The position numbers were made by a program, and so were the translations under genes. Below are positions 33,562-41,534 of a stretch of DNA of 64,000 nucleotides, piece after piece. The notes under the pieces are model-generated. The model was given only the letters and a program-made list of their open reading frames with translations. It was not told where the DNA came from and made no database searches. The stretch covers positions 62,001 through 126,000 of the forward strand of contig NZ_STFZ01000005.1 in assembly GCF_005222845.1 (NCBI RefSeq), read 5' to 3'. This DNA is from Rhizobium sp. FY34. Lineage in GTDB: Bacteria; Pseudomonadota; Alphaproteobacteria; Rhizobiales; Rhizobiaceae. Within the stretch, counting starts at the first letter, position 1; the number at the start of each line of letters is the position of its first letter.

Positions 33562-34734
33562 ATGAATGCAATTTCACCCCCCTCGCCCCAGCCGATTTCC
33601 GACGACGACGTCCACGTAGCGCTTGACCTCGCCTCCGCACAGGTGCGCCGCAACCTGCCAACCTTCACCTATGCCGCGCAGAACCATTCGAGCATTGGCA
33701 ATGTCTATCCGCCGGTTGCCAATGACCAATGGACGGCGGGTTTCTGGCCGGGCGAAATCTGGCTTGCCTTTGAACATACCGGCGACAAGGTCTTTCAATA
33801 TGCGGCGCAGATCCAGGTGCAGAGCTTTCTGCATCGCATCGAAAACCGCATCGAGACCGACCACCATGACATGGGGTTCCTCTACTCGCCCTCCTGCATT
33901 GCTGCCTGGAAACTGGTGGGTGACGAGGACGGTCGTAAGGCAGCACTGCTTGCCGCCGACCAGTTGATCGAGCGGTTCCAGCCGGTGGGGCAATTCATCC
34001 AGGCCTGGGGCCGGCGCGACAATCCGAACGAATATCGCTACATCATCGATTGCCTCTTGAACCTGCCGCTTCTCTATTGGGCGAGCGCCGAGACGGGCGA
34101 TGTAAAATATCGCGATATCGCGCTCATTCATGCGCGCACGACGCTTGCGCATTCGGTTCGGCCGGACAATTCCACCTATCACACCTTCTACATGGACCCG
34201 GTGACCGGCGAGCCGGTGCGCGGCGTAACGAAGCAGGGTTATGCCGACGACAGTTTCTGGGCGCGCGGCCAGGCCTGGGGCATTGCCGGCATGGCGTTTT
34301 CCTATCGCTACGAACCCTTGCCGCAATACCGCGACACGTTCGAACGGCTTCTGTCCTTTTATCTGGAACGGCTGCCGATGGATCTCGTGCCCTATTGGGA
34401 CCTGATCTTCACGCAAGGCTCACATGAACCGCGTGACAGTTCCTCGGCCTCCATCGTCGCCTGCGGGCTTCTCGAAATGGCCGATCTAGTCGGCGGCGAG
34501 GATGCAGATCGCTACCGCGACCTTGCCCGGCGCATGATGAAAAGCCTTGTCGAACACTATGCGGTGAGTGACCCGAGCCTTTCCAACGGGCTCGTGCTGC
34601 ATGGCACCTATTCCAAGAAGACCCCGCACAACACCTGCCGCGGCGAAGGCGTCGATGAGTGCGTGTCCTGGGGGGATTATTATTACATGGAAGCCCTGAC
34701 GCGCCTGTCGCGCCGCTGGGCTTCCTACTGGTGA
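33562..34734 (+). CDS. GH88 unsaturated glucuronyl hydrolase
   Basis: The 390-residue alpha/alpha-barrel enzyme has the family-88 features DQWTAGFWPGEIWLA, THE D103 aspartate in TDHHDMGFLYSP and the D163 aspartate in RYIIDCLLNLPLL (positions of Asp88 and Asp149 in the Bacillus enzyme), then DDSFWARGQAWGIAG and a C-terminal SWGDYYYMEALTRL. It hydrates the 4,5-double bond of an unsaturated uronic acid and frees it from a lyase-generated oligosaccharide. No signal peptide, so it acts after import. The ATG at 33562 lies just past the permease stop; an upstream in-frame start lies within that gene. It is the natural partner of the heparinase-type lyase across the divergent promoter. Confidence 0.92.
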   Translation: MNAISPPSPQPISDDDVHVALDLASAQVRRNLPTFTYAAQNHSSIGNVYPPVANDQWTAGFWPGEIWLAFEHTGDKVFQYAAQIQVQSFLHRIENRIETDHHDMGFLYSPSCIAAWKLVGDEDGRKAALLAADQLIERFQPVGQFIQAWGRRDNPNEYRYIIDCLLNLPLLYWASAETGDVKYRDIALIHARTTLAHSVRPDNSTYHTFYMDPVTGEPVRGVTKQGYADDSFWARGQAWGIAGMAFSYRYEPLPQYRDTFERLLSFYLERLPMDLVPYWDLIFTQGSHEPRDSSSASIVACGLLEMADLVGGEDADRYRDLARRMMKSLVEHYAVSDPSLSNGLVLHGTYSKKTPHNTCRGEGVDECVSWGDYYYMEALTRLSRRWASYW

Positions 34735-34749
34735 TCGCGTGAGGGTTTA

Positions 34750-35859
34750 ATGGCAAGCATTTCGCTGAAAAAGCTGAACAAGACATTCGGTGCACTGACC
34801 GTGGTGCACGATATCGATCTGGAGATCGCCGACAAGGAGTTCATCATTCTCGTCGGTCCCTCCGGCTGCGGCAAATCCACGACGCTGCGTATGATTGCAG
34901 GCCTCGAAGAAATCTCCGGCGGCGAGCTTCTTATCGGCACGGACCTGATGAATGACGTGCCGTCGAAGGACCGCGACATTGCCATGGTGTTCCAGAACTA
35001 TGCGCTCTACCCGCATATGACGGTCTACAAGAACATGGCCTTCGGGCTGGAACTGCGCAGGGCGCCGCGCGATATCATCGACGCCAAGGTGCAGGAAGCG
35101 GCAAAGATCCTCGACATTACCCATCTTCTGAACCGCAAGCCGAAGGCGCTCTCCGGCGGCCAGCGGCAGCGCGTGGCGCTCGGGCGCGCCATGGTGCGCA
35201 ATCCGGAAGTTTTTCTGCTCGATGAGCCCTTGTCAAACCTCGATGCCAAACTGCGCGGCACCATGCGCGCCGAAATCACCAAGCTGCACAAAAGGCTGGA
35301 TGCCACCTTCATCTATGTGACGCATGACCAGGTGGAAGCCATGACCATGGCCGACCGCATCGTCGTGATGAAGGATGGCCATATCCAGCAGGTGGATACG
35401 CCGCAGAACCTCTATGACCGCCCGGTCAACATGTTCGTCGCCGGCTTCATCGGCGCGCCGCAGATGAACCTTCTGCCGGCAACGATCCGCCGCAGTGGTC
35501 ACGGCTTTACCGCCCAATTCGACGGCCGCGTGCTGCCGCTGCCGCACACCTTCGATGTCGCCCGCATTGCGCCCTATGACGGACGAGAGGTCATGCTCGG
35601 CATCCGGCCGGAAAACTTTCACGAACTGGCGCCGGGCGATATCGACCCGCAAAACACCGCCCCGTTTGCCGCCGTGGTGGAGCTGGCAGAACCCATGGGT
35701 TCTGAAATTCATCTCAACCTTCTGGCCGGTGGACGCCAGATGGTGGCGCGCGTTTCGCCACGGTTCAAATCAAAGATCGGCGATGCGGTGACGCTCACCG
35801 CCGACATGACGAATGCGCAATTGTTCGACCCTGAGACCGAGCGGTCAATCCTGTACTGA
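34750..35859 (+). CDS. Sugar ABC transporter ATPase, MalK/UgpC type
   Basis: The 369-residue ATPase has Walker A GPSGCGKST, Q-loop FQNYALYPHM, signature LSGGQRQRVALGRAM, Walker B VFLLDEPLSNLDA, H-loop VTHDQ and a C-terminal regulatory domain (VMLGIRPENF). It is paralogous to the ATPase at 24787. It follows GH88 by 15 bases and precedes the YesL-like gene. Confidence 0.94.
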   Translation: MASISLKKLNKTFGALTVVHDIDLEIADKEFIILVGPSGCGKSTTLRMIAGLEEISGGELLIGTDLMNDVPSKDRDIAMVFQNYALYPHMTVYKNMAFGLELRRAPRDIIDAKVQEAAKILDITHLLNRKPKALSGGQRQRVALGRAMVRNPEVFLLDEPLSNLDAKLRGTMRAEITKLHKRLDATFIYVTHDQVEAMTMADRIVVMKDGHIQQVDTPQNLYDRPVNMFVAGFIGAPQMNLLPATIRRSGHGFTAQFDGRVLPLPHTFDVARIAPYDGREVMLGIRPENFHELAPGDIDPQNTAPFAAVVELAEPMGSEIHLNLLAGGRQMVARVSPRFKSKIGDAVTLTADMTNAQLFDPETERSILY

Positions 35860-35881
35860 CGCGGTAATCAAGGAGTGGCCC

Positions 35882-36592
35882 ATGCAGTGGCTGGAGGCGA
35901 TGTGGACGAAGGAGGGCAAGGGCATCGACAAGGATGCCCCGAAGCGCACCGGGCTTGCCTTGTTTTTCCAGATCTTTGCCCGTGAATGGTGGGAGTTGGT
36001 CAAGCTGAACCTGCTGTTTATCCTCGTCAGTCTTCCGCTTGTGACCGTGCCTGCCGCTACCTTTGCCACAGCCAGCATCTGCCGGGCGATGGTGGAGGAC
36101 CGCAATGTCTATCTGCTGCGCGATTTCCTGGAAGCCATGCACCAATACGCCCTGCGGGCGACCGCCTGGGGCATGGTGACCGGCTCGGTGCTGGCGCTGG
36201 GTCTTTATGCCATCGCGACCTATGGCACGGCGGCGCACGAAAGCCTCATCTACGCGGCACCGCTGACGGTGAGCCTCGTGGCTACAGTCTTTGTGGGCCT
36301 CTGGGCGACCTATTTCCTAGCGGTGAGCGTGACTGCTCAGCGTCCGTTGCTGCAGGCGCTGAAACTTTCGGCGCTGGCCACCCTCTGGCGTCCGCTGCCA
36401 CTCTTGGGCGCGCTTGCTTTCGTCGCCAGCCTGTGGCTGGCGCATATCCTGTTTTACCCCGTCTCGGTTTTTATGCCGGCGACACTGAATTTCTCTCTTG
36501 GACTGTTCGCCGTGATGTTCGGCGCACAGCGGGCCGCGACACTGGTTCTGTCGCGACCCGCAGAGGCATCCGGGGAGAAGGAACCATTCTAA
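35882..36592 (+). CDS. YesL-like (DUF624) membrane protein
   Basis: The 236-residue protein has five to six membrane helices (LVKLNLLFILVSLPLVTVPAATFATASI, GMVTGSVLALGLYAIATYG, APLTVSLVATVFVGLWATYFLAV, and two more). The opening FFQIFAREWWELVKLNLLFIL and the early SLPLVTVPAATFA match the YesL/DUF624 family. That family accompanies sugar ABC importers in pectin and rhamnogalacturonan operons of Bacillus; its molecular role is unknown. Here it lies between the ATPase and the binding-protein genes. The ATG at 35882 has GGAG nearby; an in-frame upstream start would lie within the ATPase gene. Confidence 0.82.
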   Translation: MQWLEAMWTKEGKGIDKDAPKRTGLALFFQIFAREWWELVKLNLLFILVSLPLVTVPAATFATASICRAMVEDRNVYLLRDFLEAMHQYALRATAWGMVTGSVLALGLYAIATYGTAAHESLIYAAPLTVSLVATVFVGLWATYFLAVSVTAQRPLLQALKLSALATLWRPLPLLGALAFVASLWLAHILFYPVSVFMPATLNFSLGLFAVMFGAQRAATLVLSRPAEASGEKEPF

Positions 36593-36647
36593 GGGCGCCG
36601 CAGGAGTGGCGCTTCAACCAGGCACAATCAGGGAAGGAGACTTGAGG

Positions 36648-37928
36648 ATGTATCTGGAGACATTTGGGAGAACACTGAAGGCGGCGGTTGCCGGTTTCAC
36701 CATGGCAGCAGCGCTGGGAGGCACGGCGCTGGCGCAAGGGGCAGCACCGGTCACGCTCAAATGGGCGCTGTGGGACTGGGACAAGGTGGCCTTTTACAAG
36801 CCGCTGATCGAGGCCTATACGGCAAAGCACCCCAATGTGAAGTTCGAGCATATCGACCTTGGCTCGCAAGACTACACGCAGATGATCTCGACGCAGCTGA
36901 CCGGCGGCTCGACGGATATCGACATCGTCACCATCAAGGACGTGCCGGGTTACGCCAATCTGGTGCGCGCCGGCAATATCGCCCCGCTCAACGAGTTCAT
37001 GACGTCGCAGAAGATCGAAGCGGCCCCCTATGGCGGATTGATCGAAGCCATGACGGTGGATGGCAAGGTCTATGCCCTGCCCTTCCGCTCGGATTTCTGG
37101 GTCGTCTATTACAACAAGGACATTTTCGACAAGGCGGGCGTCAAATACCCCAGCAATGACATGACCTGGAAGCAGTTCGACGAGATCGCCGAAAAGCTGA
37201 AGGGCGGCTTTGGCGCCAACAAGACCTATGGCGCATTGTTGCACACATGGCGCTCCACCGTTCAGCTTCCCGGCATCCAGGACGGCAAGCAGACGCTGGT
37301 AGATGGCGAGTACGGCTTCCTGAAGCCCTGGTATGAGCGGGCGCTTGCCCTGCAAAAGAGCGGCGCAATCCCCTCTTATGCCTCGTTGAAGACCTCCAAC
37401 ACCCATTATTCGGCGCTGTTCTTCAATGGCACGATCGGCATGCTGCCCATGGGCACATGGTTCATCGGCACACAGATCGCCAAGGTGAAGTCGGGTGAAT
37501 CCAAGAGCGTCAACTGGGGCATCGTGAGGTTCCCGCATCCAGAAGGCGTTGCCGCCGGCACAACGGCCGCCCAGATCTCCGGCCTGTCGGTCAACACCAA
37601 TTCCAAGCACAAGGACGCAGCGCTCGACTTCATCAAGTTCGCGAGCGGCCCCGAAGGTGCAGCAATCGTGGCGGCCACCGGCACGATCCCGGCCATCCGC
37701 TCCGAGGATGTGGCGCAGAAGATCGCAGCACTTCCCGGCTACCCTGCAGATGACAATAGCAAGGCAGCCCTGAAGGCCGGCAAGTCCTATCTGGAAATGG
37801 CCGTCAACCCGAATGCGGCCAAGATCGAGGTCGTCCTGAACCGCGTGCATGACGCGATCATGACCGACAATATCGCCGTGGATGCGGGCCTCAAAGACAT
37901 GACCGATGGCGTGAAGGCCATCAAGTAA
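36648..37928 (+). CDS. Family-1 extracellular sugar-binding protein
   Basis: The 426-residue protein has a Sec signal peptide ending near GGTALAQG and the family-1 fold, with TLKWALWDWDKVAFYKPLIEAY, STDIDIVTIKDVPGYANLV, ALPFRSDFWVVYYNKDIFDKAG and FNGTIGMLPMGTWFIGTQI. GAAGGAGA lies a few bases before the ATG at 36648. It is the receptor for the importer encoded by 31767-35859. A perfect 12-base-pair hairpin follows, which probably raises its message level or ends most transcripts. Confidence 0.94.
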   Translation: MYLETFGRTLKAAVAGFTMAAALGGTALAQGAAPVTLKWALWDWDKVAFYKPLIEAYTAKHPNVKFEHIDLGSQDYTQMISTQLTGGSTDIDIVTIKDVPGYANLVRAGNIAPLNEFMTSQKIEAAPYGGLIEAMTVDGKVYALPFRSDFWVVYYNKDIFDKAGVKYPSNDMTWKQFDEIAEKLKGGFGANKTYGALLHTWRSTVQLPGIQDGKQTLVDGEYGFLKPWYERALALQKSGAIPSYASLKTSNTHYSALFFNGTIGMLPMGTWFIGTQIAKVKSGESKSVNWGIVRFPHPEGVAAGTTAAQISGLSVNTNSKHKDAALDFIKFASGPEGAAIVAATGTIPAIRSEDVAQKIAALPGYPADDNSKAALKAGKSYLEMAVNPNAAKIEVVLNRVHDAIMTDNIAVDAGLKDMTDGVKAIK

Positions 37929-37940
37929 CACCGTACCAGA

Positions 37941-37969
37941 ACGGCCGCAGGCAATCCGCCTGCGGCCGT
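37941..37969 (+). terminator. 12-bp perfect hairpin after the binding-protein gene
   Basis: ACGGCCGCAGGC (37941-37952) pairs perfectly with GCCTGCGGCCGT (37958-37969) across the loop AATCC, 12 bases past the stop codon, followed by TTCCTCT. The stem is terminator-grade but the T tract is weak, so partial termination or 3'-end stabilisation before the DUF2264 gene is the best reading. Confidence 0.6.
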
Positions 37970-37979
37970 TTCCTCTGAC

Positions 37980-39848
37980 ATGCAAGCATACGGAATCCTG
38001 CCCGTGATCTATGACCCCGCCAAGGCCAATCCCCTCTTTGGAAATCCGCTGAAAACGCGCGCCGATCTGGCCAAGGCGGTGAACGACCTGTTCAAACCGC
38101 TGCTTCCCTATTTTTCCGAAGGTGGCGCACGCGTGCGTTTGAGTGCGGCCGGCGCGATCTTCGATCATGCGGCAGCCGATCTGGAAGGCTTTGCCCGACC
38201 GCTCTGGGGCATCGTGCCGCTCTGTGCCGGCGGCGGCCAGTTCGACCATTGGGACCTCTATCGGCGCGGGCTGGACAACGGCACCAATCCTCACCATCCG
38301 GAATATTGGGGCGATGTGGCAGACCGCAACCAGCGTCTGGTGGAACTGGCCGCCATCGGCTTTGCGCTGGCGCTTGTGCCGCAGCATCTCTGGGAACCTC
38401 AGCCTGAAGAGGCAAAGCAGCGCATCGGCGCCTATCTCGTCTCTGCCCGCGAGCGCGACTATGTTGATAACAATTGGAAATTCTTTCGCGTTCTGGTCGA
38501 TCTCGGGCTCGAACGGGTGGGCATCAAAGTCGATGCCAACAAGACCATGGCCTATCTCGATGAGTTGGAAGCATTCGATATCGGCGATGGCTGGTATCGC
38601 GACGGGCCGGTGAAGCGCGTCGATCACTACATCCCCTTTGCCATGCATTTCTATGGCCTGATCTATGCGGTGCTGGCCAAGGGCGACGAGGCCCGCAAGA
38701 CCCGCATGCGTGAGCGCGCGCAACAATTTGCCGGCGATATCCGCCACTGGTTCGGACCGGATGGGGCAGCGCTGGCCTTCGGTCGCAGCCAGACCTACCG
38801 CTTTGCCGCCGGCGGCTTCTGGGCCTCGCTGGCGTTTGCCGATCTCGAAGCCCTGCCCTGGGGTGAGATCAAGGGTTATTACCTGCGCCACATCCGCTGG
38901 TGGTCACAGTTGCCGATTGCCGATCGTGATGGTGTCTTGTCGGTAGGTTACGGCTATCCGAACCTTCTGATGAGCGAGAGCTACAATTCCGCCGGCTCGC
39001 CCTACTGGGCCTTCAAGTTCTTCCTCGCTCTTGCCCTGCCGGAGGATCACCCGTTCTGGCAGGCGGAAGAGACCGAACAGCCGCAATTTGCCGATCCGGT
39101 CCCGCTCGAAAAGCCGGGCATGGTGGCCATGCACACGCAAGGCAATGTCGTTGTCCTGTCCTCGGGGCAGGAGCATGACAAGATGCGCGGCTCCAATGAG
39201 AAATATGCAAAATTCGCCTATTCGACGCGTTATGCCTTCAATATCGAGGCCAATGACCGGCATTTCGATGCGGCAAGTTTTGACAATATGCTGGGCCTGT
39301 CCGATGACGGTGTACATTTTCGCATGCGCGAGACGCTGGACGAAGCACTGATTGCGGGTGACATGCTTTATTCGCGCTGGAAACCCTGGGGCGATGTGAC
39401 CGTCGAGACCTGGCTCATTCCCGCCAATCCCTGGCACATCCGCCTGCACCGGATCGTCACCCCGCGCCTCCTCCATTCGACCGAAGGCGGGTTTGCCATT
39501 TCGCGTGCCGATTTTGCCCGTGACCGGAGCGAAGAAGGGGAAGGCCGCGCCGTCTGGCATGGCCAGACGGATGTGAGCGCCATCGTTGATCTGGGCTTGG
39601 TCAAGCGCCAGGGCCGCGCCCATCTGCCGATTGCCAACACCAACCTCATCCATGCCAAGACCAACCTGCCGCAATTGCGCGGCGACATTCCAGCAGGCGA
39701 AACGTGGCTGGCCACCGCCGTCCTTGCCCTGCCGCTTGGGGATGCGGCAAGTGCCGCACTCGCCAAGCCTCCGGCCCTGCCGGACCGGGCCGAAATCCAG
39801 CGGATCTTTGCACAAAAAGGCAGAAGGGTTGCAGCCTTTGACATTTAA
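37980..39848 (+). CDS. DUF2264-family protein, probable cytoplasmic glycan-active enzyme
   Basis: The 622-residue protein has the DUF2264 pattern: NPLKTRADLAKAVNDLFKPLLPYFSEGGARVRL, RPLWGIVPLCAGGG, DNNWKFFRVLVDLGLERVG, DGPVKRVDHYIPFAMHFYGLIYA, SYNSAGSPYWAFKFFLALALPEDHPFW. It has a helical toroid-like first part and a beta-rich C-terminal part. There is no signal peptide. Family members accompany pectin and glycan operons and are suspected glycosidases or lyases. The ATG at 37980 lacks a strong ribosome site and sits 11 bases past the hairpin; a GTG at 38004 is an alternative. It is the last gene of the locus. Confidence 0.83.
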   Translation: MQAYGILPVIYDPAKANPLFGNPLKTRADLAKAVNDLFKPLLPYFSEGGARVRLSAAGAIFDHAAADLEGFARPLWGIVPLCAGGGQFDHWDLYRRGLDNGTNPHHPEYWGDVADRNQRLVELAAIGFALALVPQHLWEPQPEEAKQRIGAYLVSARERDYVDNNWKFFRVLVDLGLERVGIKVDANKTMAYLDELEAFDIGDGWYRDGPVKRVDHYIPFAMHFYGLIYAVLAKGDEARKTRMRERAQQFAGDIRHWFGPDGAALAFGRSQTYRFAAGGFWASLAFADLEALPWGEIKGYYLRHIRWWSQLPIADRDGVLSVGYGYPNLLMSESYNSAGSPYWAFKFFLALALPEDHPFWQAEETEQPQFADPVPLEKPGMVAMHTQGNVVVLSSGQEHDKMRGSNEKYAKFAYSTRYAFNIEANDRHFDAASFDNMLGLSDDGVHFRMRETLDEALIAGDMLYSRWKPWGDVTVETWLIPANPWHIRLHRIVTPRLLHSTEGGFAISRADFARDRSEEGEGRAVWHGQTDVSAIVDLGLVKRQGRAHLPIANTNLIHAKTNLPQLRGDIPAGETWLATAVLALPLGDAASAALAKPPALPDRAEIQRIFAQKGRRVAAFDI

Positions 39849-40034
39849 CAACCTCTAACTCTCTGACGTTCTTCACAAATTGGATAGAGTTTTTACTTAG
39901 ACTCTTCTATCTGCGTGCGGCGCCCATGCATTCGGCATGGTAGACATTTGCACCCGCACGGGTAGTTGAGGACATCGGGATTTGAACACGACGCAGGATT
40001 TGATGCGCGACGCTGGCTTTGAAGGAGCCAGCGG

Positions 40035-41345
40035 TTGAGCAAGTTCAGACAATCCCAGACAGCACCTGCTCTCGACAAGCTGCCAGCCAAGATCATGATC
40101 ATTGAGGCATCCGTCTCGCTGGCAATGCTGATGCGTAACAGGATCGAAACAGAGACCGGAGCCCATGTCGTGGTCTGCGGAAACCTTTCCGGCGCACGCA
40201 AGGCGCTGGAGAGGGAGCGTTTCACCATGGCGCTGACCGGCCACAGGCTGCCGGATGCCCCGGATGGCGAAATCCTTGATCTGTTAGCGGAATTTGAAGT
40301 GCCGACCGTTCTGTTTTCCGGCAGCGTCATCGATGAGTTGCAAACCAATTATGCGCGTTACCGGCTGGTCGATTACATCACCAAGGACAATCGCAACACA
40401 GTGGAGATCGCCGTTGCCGCCGTCGCCAAGGTGATTGCCAACCAGACGATTTCCGTGCTGGTGGTGGATGATGCCAAGGCGGCGCGCAACGACCTTGTCG
40501 ATTTTCTCCTGCGCCAGAATTACAAGGTGGTGGAAGCGAAAACCGGTCACGAAGCTCTGCAACGACTGGCCGAAGATCCCAGCATAGCAATGGTGATTAC
40601 CGACTATTACATGCCCGACATGGACGGTTATGAACTGACCAAAGCCATTCGCGCCACCTACAGTTCAGAAAGATTGCGGATCATCGGCGTCTCAGCCTCG
40701 ACCGACAGGCGCCTATCGGCCCTGTTTCTGAAAGCTGGCGCATCCGACTTCCTCTATCGGCCCTTCGTGCCGGAAGAACTGCAATGCCGCGTCAACAATA
40801 CGGTCGAGACGCTGATGCAGCTGAAGCGCCTGCGCCATCTTGCGGAACGCGATCCGCTGACGGGCCTGTTCAATCGACGCGCCTTCTTCGAGCGGGCAGA
40901 CAAGCAGCTGGCGCGTCTCAACGCCGCTGCTACCGGCACCGGTGCCATCGCTATTCTCGACATCGATCACTTCAAGCAGATCAACGACAATTTCGGCCAT
41001 GACAGCGGCGACATCGTTCTCAAGCAGATCGCGTCGATCCTGCACGACCATGCGCGACAGGAGGATTACCTTCTCGCACGCCTCGGCGGCGAGGAATTCG
41101 TACTGTTGTTTCCCGACAGGACGCTTCAGGAAAGCCAGAGCCTGTGTGAAGCCATACTTAGGGGCATCCGCGCGGCCGATATCATGATGGGCGAAAGCTC
41201 GATCCGGGTGACCGGTTCGATCGGATTGTCCATGCTGAACCAGAATGAACCGCTGAACAACCAGCTGCACGCGGCAGACCAGATGCTCTATCTGGCAAAA
41301 TCAGCCGGCCGCGACCAGTTGTGTAGCGACGCCTCCTTTCAGTAA
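40035..41345 (+). CDS. PleD-like REC-REC-GGDEF diguanylate cyclase response regulator
   Basis: The 436-residue soluble protein has a degenerate first receiver (about 18-133; glycine 69 where the phosphorylated aspartate belongs, in ALTGHRLPD), a second receiver (about 139-258) with acidic pocket D145/D146 and phosphoacceptor D190 (VITDYYMPDMDG), and a GGDEF domain with intact GGEEF at 351-355. The usual receiver lysine is arginine (YRPF, about 242). RxxD (RQED) lies one residue further from GGEEF than in PleD. Phosphorylation of D190 should drive dimerisation and cyclic-di-GMP synthesis, as in PleD; no histidine kinase gene is adjacent. The 186 bases upstream (39849-40034) hold no gene I can support. 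Confidence 0.92.
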   Translation: MSKFRQSQTAPALDKLPAKIMIIEASVSLAMLMRNRIETETGAHVVVCGNLSGARKALERERFTMALTGHRLPDAPDGEILDLLAEFEVPTVLFSGSVIDELQTNYARYRLVDYITKDNRNTVEIAVAAVAKVIANQTISVLVVDDAKAARNDLVDFLLRQNYKVVEAKTGHEALQRLAEDPSIAMVITDYYMPDMDGYELTKAIRATYSSERLRIIGVSASTDRRLSALFLKAGASDFLYRPFVPEELQCRVNNTVETLMQLKRLRHLAERDPLTGLFNRRAFFERADKQLARLNAAATGTGAIAILDIDHFKQINDNFGHDSGDIVLKQIASILHDHARQEDYLLARLGGEEFVLLFPDRTLQESQSLCEAILRGIRAADIMMGESSIRVTGSIGLSMLNQNEPLNNQLHAADQMLYLAKSAGRDQLCSDASFQ

Positions 41346-41534
41346 CAGCGATACACCCCTGCGACGGGGTGGGTTCGCGTGCCGAAAAGGGGAGCGTATT
41401 TTCGGAGAGGCTTCATTAACCCTGCAAAAGATTTCATCCCTAACCGATACTCCGTCAATTTTTTATCAATGCCTATGTTGCGACACTCGGTTGCGGGCGC
41501 CAGAGAGGCGCTCATTAGAGGGTGTAGACATATA

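Noticed and set aside
36471..38891. An 806-codon minus-strand frame opposite the binding-protein and DUF2264 genes
   Set aside because: It crosses two well-supported genes and the hairpin between them, and its composition (rich in His, Gly, Arg, Asp) is that of an antisense shadow.
39975..40000. A tRNA T-arm-like string (GTTCAAATCCC on the minus strand) before the REC-REC-GGDEF gene
   Set aside because: The flanking bases do not pair into a T stem and no acceptor, D or anticodon arm can be drawn around it.
41379..41534. A 52-codon N-terminal extension of the membrane GGDEF-EAL gene
   Set aside because: The ATG at 41535 gives a normal short cytoplasmic N-terminus before the first span; the extension adds unstructured sequence over a probable promoter region.
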